64,000 nt of DNA from Carallia brachiata (taxonomy: Eukaryota; Streptophyta; Magnoliopsida; Malpighiales; Rhizophoraceae). Below, piece by piece: positions 1 through 9,638 of the stretch. Position numbers and translations under genes: made by a program. Numbering within the stretch: position 1 is the first letter of the stretch; every line of letters starts with the position of its first letter. The notes under the pieces were generated by a model. That model ran no database searches. It saw only the letters and a list, made by a program, of their open reading frames with translations, and had not been told where the DNA came from. Where the stretch lies: the NCBI GenBank assembly GCA_021464245.1, contig JADCRB010000075.1:992001-1056000 (forward strand). Direction: 5' to 3'.

Positions 1-100
<100 letters not shown>

Positions 101-2763
101 CAAAGGAAAAATAGGGTCCATTGAAGTGCATATTAAGCTTTCTCCTTCTGTTACAATATTCTCAATACTGTAATTCTTATGTACTTACATGGCTCTTCTT
201 TTTCATTTTTTGTGCTAAGAAAGGGTTTTGATATTCACACGTGGATTTTGGCTGTATGCAAGCAAAAGCATTGCCTAAGATAACTAATGCAATGGTTTTC
301 ATGCCCACAGCAGCTTTTTGAGCGTGTACAAGGCTGAAAATCGCGTGTTAATATCAATTCCCGCTAAGAAATTATGTTTTTGTATGGTTACTTGAGTGAG
401 TTTTGGTTGTACATTGGAGCTCACCAGTAACCACAACCGCATCATTCAGCCTTTGGATGCATGTACAGGAAAGCCAAAATCTGTACAAGATCTTCTTGCA
501 TGTAATAGATATTTGAAAAAAAAAAAAAATAACTGTTTATATATTAGATATCTTCATGACTTCATTTACTATTATGTAATCGGAAGAATCTCCTCTAGTA
601 TTATTGCCTTCATTTTGTTTATTGAAAAAAAGAAATTTTAAACATTATTTATTATTGAGACAATGAAATTCTAAATATTATTTTCTGTTCTAGTGTTTTG
701 TTGTGATACGAAATTATCTTTCTGTATTTGTAAATTTTGTAAAATGAGATATGAAAATTTGACGTTGTCAAATTTCTCTCTTCTTCATTTTGTTTTCTCT
801 CTATCATTTACTCTCTCTCTCTCTCATAATTCTCTCTCTTGCCCTACCAATAAAAATTACAAAGGTATCTCAGCCAAACACCAAACCATATAGATCTCAA
901 TCAGGTGTCAATAACGAAGAAAATTTGATCCAAAAAATGATACCAAACCTTGTTGACAACTACAGGTAAATGAAGGATAATCAGTTAAAAAAAAAAAAAG
1001 TAAATGAAGGATAATGTGTTGATAAAAAAAAAACCAATGCTATGGGCTCTTTTTCCACGCCAATTTACAAGAGAGTACAAATTACAGCAGTCCAAAATTC
1101 TCCTGACAAACAACTAACTGAAGCGTGATACAGAAGAAAATGAATTGAAGTTCCTCAATCAAGGATCAGCATCTTCTTTTGCAAATTGCATAGTTCCTAA
1201 CTTCTTCTATGTCCTATCTAACTTCTATGTGATATATAAGATGAAAATCTACAAACACCCCAATTGATAAACCTCTCGGCATTGGAAAGTGGCACTAAAT
1301 TCAAGGCTTTGCTCATGTATAGTGTCAACACCTTCTGCACATTTCTTGAAGAGGGACGAAGTTGGTGGGAGGATTGGGCTGAGATCTTCCGCTCCTTCCT
1401 TCTGCCTAGGCTTGTCAAAGGCCAACACTTCACTCTCATTTAGGAGTTCATTGATGCAATGGAAGATTTCATTGTGCAAATAATTGATTCGTCAAGTGAG
1501 GCTTTCAGTTTGGCAACATCCACTCATGTGTAGCACTCACGTTAATGGCAACAGCCACTTCTTCCCCTCCGTCTGATTTATGAGTTCATGAAAGTTTACA
1601 TTGCAATGAGGAAATGAATCATCAAGCAAGTATTCTGGTTTCAGATCTCTTTTTGCTCTTCCCCACGTGAACCAGACACATCAATGAATTTAGAAGATCA
1701 TAACATATCGCTTTCCACTAACTTGCACTCACTTGTTCTCGGATAAACAAGTGAGATGATTATGTAACTGGGAAAAAAATAGTGAGCATAACTAAGCACA
1801 CCTTATTGAATCCCCATTTTTACTGACTAAACCTACAACACCTCCAGGTGGTAGGTGTTCCAAGACAGTCAAATTTTATTCGAAATATAGAAAATTAGTT
1901 CTAGCGGGAGAATTATAACTTTTAGTTTGAAGGCTAGTTACCCAAAAAAAAAAAAGCAGGAAATCAGTTTTTAAAAAACTAAAAATTTAAGATTAGAAAA
2001 AGCATGAATTAGAATTTTAAAATTTAGAAAGGATTATAAATTAAAAATTAAAAATTAAAAATTTCAAAAGACTTATATGAATTAAAAATAAAAGATAAAA
2101 AATTTGGAATTCGTTTGGAAATTTAAAAAAAAAATAAAATTCAATTACAAAAATTGTAAAAAATTCAGAAAGATTATCCCATAAAAGAAACTCTAAAATT
2201 TATTCTGTTTCTCGTTCTCCACGCTTAGCTCGAGTCATTGTTTCCAACTTTCCATGATGACATCAATATATGAACATGATCCACATATAACACAAATTTC
2301 GTTTGAAAATTTTTCTTGAATACAACAACAAACTTGCACATGTTATGCACTAAAATATTACATTGATGCTCCATAAATTAAAAATAGACGTGAATTTTTA
2401 TATTATATTCATAGAGAGAAAATAATATATTATATTGATCTAAACTTTTTAATTTTTAATATATAATTAGCTGGTAAAATGTGCCGACTCAAATATTCTA
2501 ATGCACCATAACAGCAGCAGCCCTTTCGTCACTTCAAATTTTGGCACCATTTTGGACGGTTCGCCTTTGAAAATTAGACAAAGGACCACCGCTGTCTGTC
2601 AGGGTTCTTTCGTAAACAAACATTACCTACATCTTGACATCTTATTGAAGAGAGTAAGAATAGATAAACCAATCAACCTTTCTTTCAAGGATCAAAATCA
2701 GATTTCAGACCAACCCCATCACCTGTTCACCTCTTTGTTTGGAGAAAATTGAAGAAAAAGAAA
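101..2763. other. RING 3' UTR and AT-rich intergenic DNA before synthase copy 1
   Basis: The first 500 bases or so after the RING stop are repeated nearly base for base at about 9640-10190 and are probably 3' UTR plus flank shared by the tandem duplication. A CT-rich stretch lies near 810-845. From about 1800 to 2460 the DNA is low-complexity A/T-rich, with many AAAATT words. No convincing coding exon was found. The last 250 bases before 2764 also match the region upstream of 12898 and should contain the synthase promoter and 5' UTR. Confidence 0.6.
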
Positions 2764-3149
2764 ATGACTGAACCAAAGTTGAAGTTTTTGGCAGTGTACT
2801 CAATCTTGAAATCAGAGCTGCTTCAAGACCCAGCTTTTGAGTTCACCGATGATTCACGTCAATGGATCGAGCGAGTAAGCCTCTCTTCCTCTGCTGTTAT
2901 ATGTGCATTTCTGTATCTTTTTATCTGGGATGTTGACAGGTTTTGAGTTCCTTTATCTTAGTGTCCATGTTTTTCTATGGTCAGCTTCTCCCTAGAGACT
3001 AACAAGTTTGGATCTTTTGTTGAAAACTGCATCCTATAAGATAGTGATTGTTGGATATAAGTTGACTAGTGGTTCCTAATTATTGGATTTTGTTGAAGTT
3101 GGTTGGTGACTTTCAATTTGTCCAAATAGCGCAACTGGGGTTTGCTAAA

Positions 3150-3312
3150 GATTTGATTTTGTGTCCCTTACGCGACTTAAAACTTCTATTTGAAGGTCAA
3201 GAGTTCTTATTTTAGGAGGATGGTGTAGAGTTTATGAGAATAGAGAAAACTACTTATTGTGTAACTTCTGGCCTAATAGATCGAATAAAAAAGAAAAAGG
3301 ATTTGATTTTGT
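3150..3312 (+). mobile_element. Short SINE-like insertion in intron 1 of synthase copy 1
   Basis: The 13-base repeat GATTTGATTTTGT occurs at 3150-3162 and again at 3300-3312. It brackets about 137 bases ending in an A/G-rich tail (AATAAAAAAGAAAAAG). The equivalent intron of copy 2 (around 13240-13270) lacks this block. Target-site duplication, A-rich 3' end and an empty paralogous site together point to a short retroposed element. A Pol III A or B box is not clear, so the class is uncertain. Confidence 0.55.
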
Positions 3313-4512
3313 CAAAATGAGTCAGAAACTTTCAGTTTGTCTACAGAAACTTCAATTTGTCTACTGAAACATCGAATCCTATAGCTTTATGCTTGCTACT
3401 GCTTTGTGCCGCGTATTTCAGATTATTAAGTACTCGTGATCTTAATTTATTATGCTTTTTTTACCTATGTTATTGCAGATGCTGGATTACAATGTACCCA
3501 GAGGTAGGAATATCAATTCAGCATTGGATAATTTCATGTCCGTATGAAAATTTTTAGCCGTTTAAACTATTATCCTGGTTGTGTTGTTGACAGGAAAGCT
3601 CGACCGTGGGCTGTAGTTGTTTACTGCTACAAGTCACTAAAGGAAGCCAAAGAAGTTACGAAAGACGAAATTTTTCTTGCATCAATACTTGGTTGGTGCA
3701 TAGAATGGGTATGCTTATGGAATACCAGTTTTGTGGTTTGCCTGAGCATGGATTTTCTACTAGGCTTAACTTCACTTTTCTTGTGCAACTGGTAACTCTC
3801 GCAGGGTCAAGCATTTGCTATCATTATTGATGACATCATGGATAACTCTCACACTCACCGTGGTCAACCTTGCTGGTTCAGACTACCAAAGGTTTTAATC
3901 ATTTTCTATCAAGCAGAGAGCACTAATCTAATGTGGAATGGCGATCTACTGAACACTTTGTTGAGATTCCACTTATTTCTGTTATTTTTCAATTCTGGTA
4001 TAGGTTGGTATGATTGCTGTGAATGATGCAATAATTCTCCGCAATCACATTGGAAGAATCCTGAAGAATCATTTTAGAGAAATGCCATATTATGTGGATT
4101 TGTTGGATCTATTTAATGAGGTGGATTTTCCTTTGCAATGACTATAGGCCAGGGCCAGTTACTGTTGACATATCAATTAACCATTGCCCATTATTACAAT
4201 CTATTTATGTGCAGGTGGAATTCCAAACAATCTGTGGAGAAATGTTAGATTTAATTAGCACACATGAAGGAGAGAAAGATCTATACAAGTACTCATTGCC
4301 ACTGTAAGGAATTTGTTGTGATGATTCTGGTCTCTTTTGTGGCTACTGAATTGAAATGGAATAATTGTTTTCTTATGGATGATTATCATTTGGTGCAGTT
4401 ATTTTCGCATTGCCAAGTACAAAGGTGCTTATTATCAATTTACCTTCCAGTGAGTGTCAATTATTGGATTTCCGCATTCATTCTCGTGTTCCTTAAGTTG
4501 ATTGACTAGTGT

Positions 4513-5059
4513 GTTAACGTTGGAAGAAAGTGTCCCACATCGGTTGGGAATGAAAAAATATAAAGGTTTATAAGTTAGAGGTAAGTTAATTAAAGCGATT
4601 TATGTTATTTTAACAGGACAACAAATCTGTTTAATGAAATTAAGATAAATTTGGCCCAACACTCTGTTTACTTGTAATGGCTCACGCCACAAAAATTAAC
4701 ATGGTATCAAAGCCGGAGCTCGGTTAGGCGGGTTTAACGACCTTTGGAAAAAAAAATCTTGGGTGGATATTTGAAACGGTGTTTCTATATAAGACCTGTA
4801 TTTGAAACGGTGACCTTCGGTGAAAGTCCGTAATGATTGGGCAAGTGAAGAAAATGTTGGGCAGGTGGAGAAAATGTCCCACATCAGTTTTGGAATGAAA
4901 AAATATAAAAGTTTATAAGTTAGTGGTAAGTTGGTTAATGTTATTTAAGTCATTTTAATAAGACAAAAAACCTGTTTAATGAAATTAAATGAAATTAAAA
5001 TAAATTTAGTCAAACACTTTGCCTATCTAATGGTTTACATCACAAAAATTAACAGTTAA
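4513..5059 (+). mobile_element. TRIM (miniature LTR retrotransposon) in intron 7 of synthase copy 1
   Basis: Two direct terminal repeats of about 184 bases (4518-4701) and 200 bases (4855-5054) share the words TGTCCCACATC and CACAAAAATTAACA. The 3' repeat begins TGTTGG; the 5' repeat begins CGTTGG, apparently a T-to-C change. Directly after the left repeat is TGGTATCAAAGCCGGAG at 4702, an initiator-Met tRNA primer binding site with one change. Only about 150 bases separate the repeats, with no coding capacity, as in TRIM elements. The 5-base target duplication GTTAA is at 4513-4517 and 5055-5059. Synthase copy 2 has the uninterrupted site (GTGTTAAAATGG near 17200), so the insertion came after the duplication. 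Confidence 0.88.
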
Positions 5060-6974
5060 AATGGTTATCATCCAGAAACGCTACCTGATTTCCAGGAGCT
5101 CGATGTGCCCACCAATGAACCTTGCCAAATTCCCTTCCCCTTTTTATGCAAATAACCAAAATTCTAGCACTGCTTTTGGCTCATTTGGTGTGCCTAGACA
5201 TCGAGCAATGGGAAAAAAAGACTGTTGTATGTCTATATTTTCCTGCATCATGCTAGAAGGGACCTGCTCACAGTAGGGTCGGCTTTGACTTATTGTTGCA
5301 TTTTGATCATCTTGCACATCAGGTTGCATGTGCACTGCTAATGGCAGGTGAGAATCTTGATGATCATGCTGGAATGAAGAAAATCCTGATTGAGATGGGA
5401 GCCTATTTTCAAGTACAGGTAAGTGGTAACCATTCATTGTGCATAAAGATTTTTTGTTTCTTCATTCTATTGCTGAAAACCAGAGATAGAGGATCATTGA
5501 CTTATTTAATCCCGATGACATATTCCAGTTATCTATCATAATCCAATGATGTGCCTATTCTCTGCGTAGGATGATTATCTAGATTGCTTTGGAGACCCAG
5601 AAGTGACAGGCAAGGTAAGTTTCTTATGCTGAGGGATGCTCATTTAGCTCATATTGACACATAGCCACTTGCTTTACACCTGCATCTCTTACCCAACTTA
5701 ACATAGCTAGAGAACTTACTGTCAGTCTTTCACATTAACAGGTTGGAACAGATATTGAAGACTGCAAGTGCTCCTGGTTGGTGGTGAAAGCACTTGAACT
5801 TGCCAATGAGGAACAAAAGAAATTATTACATGTAAGCAAGGAACTCCATTTCCTGCATATGATATGGCATTAGTGATTACACTCAGCTGCAAATGAACTG
5901 GAATGTTCACGAAAGCCATTTTGTTCCCAGGAGAATTATGGGAAACCAGACCCTGTTTGCGTGGCAAAAGTGAAAGAACTCTACATAGCTCTTGATCTTG
6001 AGGTCTGTATTCATGCCTTTGCCTTTTCTGCTTTTATACAATTTTGAGAAATGGACAGAATTATAATTCAATCCGACGGCCACAAGTTATGATTGGCCTA
6101 AAAATGAAGCAGGCTTCCAGAGGAAAACGAGTCGGGACCATTCGGGTGGAATATATGGATCTGGTCTACCAACTCAGCATTTGAGTTGGGCCGCCAGAAC
6201 CAATAACATTGTGATGTTCAGAATCTATATCCTAGAGGGAGGTTGTGGCAACTCTGTCTGGTGGGCCTGTCTTATGCAATAATTAATTGGCATGAATATT
6301 CATTTGAGTTAGAATGGTAGTCCAGTCCTCCATTAGCGCCTATATGTACAAACTGATTTCTAAATCATTGTTATTGTTATGGATTCTACAAGAACCTCTC
6401 GTCTTGGTTAGGCTCATTTTTGACCCTGGCCCTAATCAAAAAGAGTCTTAGGGGGCCTGTTTTTGGTGATCCAGGATTTGAGTCAATCCTGTATTTGCCT
6501 TAATCAAGCGAAAAAGAATCCACTAACTGAAGAAGGTTCTTGTTCCCTGAGTTTTCGGTGTTTTTAAGTTGTGTAATTGTTTAGTGCAGACGCATGCTAT
6601 TTCTTATAGATGTAGTAAAATTGTACCTGTTCTCATTTTTTGTTATGGGATATATGTACAGAGTGTATATGAAGATTATGAGAGGAAGAGCTACGAGAAT
6701 CTAATAAATTCTGTTGAAAATCATCCGAGTATGGCAGTAAAGGTGGTGTGGGGAAAATATATTTCCTCCAGAGGAAGAGTTGTAAGAACTTAACAAGTCT
6801 CCTTGACGCTCAGTAGCAAGTTAACAAGCACTGCAATTGAACTCAAAACAGTAGAAAGTGGAGATCTTTTTCGTTTGTGCCTGAAGGCAGTTGAAAATTC
6901 TTATTCTGTTACTTTTTGAGGACAGCGTCCTACGGTCTCTGTGAACTGAAGCACATTAAGCAAAATTGTGACTT

Positions 6975-7640
6975 TCTTGCTTGCTTAAAATGTTGCTGAG
7001 AAACTCCTTTATAGTGCTGGCGTCTTCGTCTGTTTTGTCATTAAAATGGCTTGTAGAAACTGCAAAACAATAACTGAAACTGAGACTGTCGTTCCTGAAT
7101 CACTGAAGATGGGTGGATTATTGATGCTGTGAAGATCAAAACAGGGAATCCCATTTTAGATTGTTATTCTCTTTCTTGAGTTCTGTAATTTCGAGTTGTT
7201 GTTGAGCTTCTAGAGCCTGAATTTGTGGAAGAAAATAACGGGGAAAATCAACTAAGGGAAACAAAACAGAACAAAAGAGCTAAAACATTTCAACGGTGAT
7301 CATTAACAGCTATCTCCTTTTTTTTTGTTCTTTTGGTTTCTGGGTTTAAACAATGTCCGGAAGTCTGTCTGAAGATTTACAATTATTTTGGAGTTATTGC
7401 TAGGAGAATATAATGGTGTTGCCTGTTTCCTTGCTCTAGACCTGGCAGCTGATTCTCGATTCTTTATCATCCATAAGCGGACTTTATCGGCAACTGATGT
7501 CTCACAGGCTCGGCCGTAAGCACTAATTTCACTGCCTTTTTCACAACTACGCCCATTTACAGTTTGTTGATATGGACATGACTTGTTAACATCATGCACT
7601 TCAGTGCCACGGCTTGTGCCTTTTGTTCCATTTTCACAGC
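6975..7640 (-). pseudogene. Truncated, decayed bZIP gene copy (unit 1)
   Basis: This is the 3' part of the bZIP gene, matching 19049-19720 on the same strand. The basic region MIKNRESAARSRARKQ is preserved, and its exon ends at 7423 before a GC rather than GT donor. The zipper exon starts at 7216 (ALEAQQQLEITELKKEN), but the end of that exon and its donor are removed by a deletion of about 18 bases relative to unit 2. The last exon (7059 down to 7009) stops at TAA 7009-7011 where the other copy continues SRSFSATF. Similarity to the intact copy ends near 7640, which is the duplication breakpoint, so all upstream coding sequence is absent. Confidence 0.8.
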
Positions 7641-7950
7641 TTGCAGCGCTTGTTCCATTTTATGTAGTCTGTGCAGGTGCTCACATTTGATGACCAAATG
7701 CCAGACTTCGCTAGAGCTGTTCTTTGCAATTTGGTTTGCAATGGCCAATGTTTGGGTCTTTGATTCTCGCTTTGCATCTTTCCACCGGGCTCCGAAACTT
7801 CATGTGCTCTGCATCTCTTTGCTTGCTCGGAATGCTCTGTGCTACTCATTTCCATTTCTAGTGCTCCTGGTCCTGTGCTGTTGTGCGCCTCTCATGAGCA
7901 GCCTTCTCGGTTACCATTTGAATAGGGGATCTGTTAGCAATGGGTAAAGG
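7641..7950. other. Unassigned segment at the duplication junction
   Basis: About 310 bases lie between the end of bZIP similarity and the start of the repeat element. They have higher GC than the neighbouring repeats and no counterpart in the other duplication unit. Open frames exist on both strands (for example 117 codons forward from 7594), but none resembles a protein I know, and the forward frame runs across the bZIP remnant. It could be filler DNA picked up at the breakpoint, or a diverged piece of the flanking genes. Confidence 0.4.
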
Positions 7951-9282
7951 TAGCAAAAGTTCACCTGACTCGAATCATCTTATTCAATTTGTTTGAAATC
8001 TAACTCAATCTGACCTGTGTTGGTGAATAACTTGAAATCCAAATGACTCATAATCCGTGAAATTCAAAATTCGAAAGACTCGAAACTCGAATGACCTGAA
8101 ATCTGAAATATTTGACATCCGAATAACTGAAATTCGTATGACCTAAAACTCGCAAAAACCTGAATAAATTTTAACCGAATTTGACTGGAAATTTTTATTA
8201 ATTTTTTATTTGATTTTTTTATTTGAATAATATTTATATTTTTAATTATTCTCTAAATATTTGAATTATTATGTAATCACATCAAATAAATCAAATATCA
8301 ATTATTCAATTTATATTTTTTTACGTAATAAATTAAATATAGTTAGTAGTATGGTCTACTTTCAAGAAAACTTGATACCAAATAAAAAAAAAAGAATAAA
8401 GAGAAAAAAACACAAGAAAGTTATAATTTAAATGCATTATTGAATTGAAAAAAAAAAACATTAAGACTTTTCAATTTTTTTGTCATTATGGGGAAACTTG
8501 AAAAATTGGAAGGAAAATTTTAATGGTAAAGAAGGTAAATAATTATATAATTTTTATTTTATACAACTAATATTATAAAGTATAAAATAGCAAAGTTATA
8601 ATAGTTAGTTTCATAAGTGTATAACGCAATTCAAACTTTTATTGGAGTAATTTAATGATTGAGGTTTATATATAATTTTGACAAAAATTATCAAATGAAT
8701 AAAATAAAATGAATTTTGTTTTGTATAAATAGTTTAAAGTAATAAAACGAATGAAATGTAAGTAAAGTAGTCGATTAAAGGAATAAAAGTTTACTTCATT
8801 CTTGTTTGAAATAATATAATTTTTAAAATAAATAATGTGATAATCTAATTATAGTTAGAATTGAAAGAAAATGTCTGATTTGGCAGATTCATGTTAATCC
8901 ATTGCAATATTTTTATTTGATACAAAAAATTCTGTTTGCATTTTTTATCATAATTTCTACTTCATATTATTAAAAAAACTTAATCCAATTGTAAAAATTG
9001 AATTTTTACAAAATAAAAAAAAATTTAAATGATCTATTTATGTAATATATAATTAATTAGTAAGAGATATACCATAATTAACCCGATAAACCTGAAATTT
9101 AATGGACCTGAAATTCGAATAAACTGAGACTCAAATAACTTGAAACCTGAAAAACCTGAGACTCGAGATTTGAATAACTTGAAAATTAAAAAACCTAAAA
9201 TTCAAATAACTTGAACACGAATAAATTCGAAACCTGAATAACTCGACTTAAAACAGACTGACCAATCCGTTTGCCACCTCGA
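7951..9282. mobile_element. hAT-like non-autonomous element at the duplication junction
   Basis: The block is bounded by GTAAAGG at 7944-7950 and 9283-9289; the 8-base versions differ by one base. Its ends carry short inverted termini, GGTAGCAAA on the left and TTTGCCACC on the right, close to the GGTGGCAAA ends common in plant hAT elements. Both subterminal regions (about 7965-8170 and 9080-9250) consist of a degenerate short repeat of the type CCTGAAATCCGAATAACT. The centre is very AT-rich and codes for nothing. Class is inferred from termini and an approximate 8-base target duplication. Confidence 0.55.
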
Positions 9283-9289
9283 GTAAAGG

Positions 9290-9638
9290 GGCGTCCGACG
9301 ATCAAATCTTCAGTCTGCCAAGCTGGAGATACAAAACAGTTGATGCCAATTTGGAGCTTGGCAGTGATGCCGGATCCGATTCAACTGCTGCAAGTGAAGA
9401 TCTGGTAAGCCTTAGTATCTAAATGCAAGTAGCTAAGCAAAGCTTATCAGCTTACAATATGTTCTTTTCATTCTTAATTTTGTTATGTCTGTCATGGTAT
9501 TGACAGGAGTGCTGCATCTGTCTAGCCAACTACAAAGACAAGGAAGAAGTGAGGCAGTTGCCATGTTCCCATATGTTTCACCTCAAGTGTGTGGATCAAT
9601 GGCTGAGAATATTATCTTGTTGCCCTCTTGCAAAATAG
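9290..9638 (+). pseudogene. RING-H2 gene fragment, duplicated and frameshifted
   Basis: Two exons are visible. The first (from about 9290 to 9404) encodes GASDDQIFSLPSWRYK and then an acidic and Ser-rich run ending AASEDL. The second (9507-9638) encodes the RING finger from ECCICLANYKDKEEVRQLPC to CCPLAK and then TAG at 9636-9638. Against the copy at 1-100, one T is missing in the CPLC codons, so the last zinc-binding Cys is lost and the frame stops six residues early. All upstream exons, including any membrane segments, are absent because the duplication started inside this gene. It has no start codon or promoter of its own and is best read as a dead by-product of the duplication. Confidence 0.85.

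Larger units (their letters stand above)
2764..6793 (+). pseudogene. Farnesyl-diphosphate-synthase-like pseudogene (copy 1)
   Basis: Twelve exons align one to one with the intact copy at 12898-18899: 2764-2874, 3479-3503, 3594-3708, 3805-3891, 4004-4120, 4215-4303, 4399-4449, 5323-5418, 5570-5614, 5742-5831, 5931-6002, 6662-6793. The start is the ATG followed by [14 protein letters not shown]. Exons 3 and 7 are each one base shorter than in copy 2 (115 against 116, and 51 against 52). The first deletion brings TAG at 3614-3616 into frame after about 52 codons. The second would cause a stop soon after the exon 7-8 junction even if the first were absent. The first Asp-rich motif reads [12 protein letters not shown], with His for the first of the two conserved Arg. 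Chain-length positions read Phe-Ala. The second motif, DDYLD, is intact. A TRIM element sits in intron 7 and a SINE-like insert in intron 1. Assembly error could mimic one deletion, but two independent ones make a dead gene likely. Confidence 0.85.

Noticed and set aside
7594..7947. 117-codon forward open frame with several Cys
   Set aside because: It overlaps the antisense bZIP remnant and junction DNA, has no family motif, and has no counterpart in the second unit.
7960..9250. Repeated CCTGAAATCCGAATAACT-like units considered as a CRISPR-like array
   Set aside because: Units are degenerate, without uniform spacers, and lie in a plant transposon; CRISPR arrays do not occur in plant nuclear DNA.
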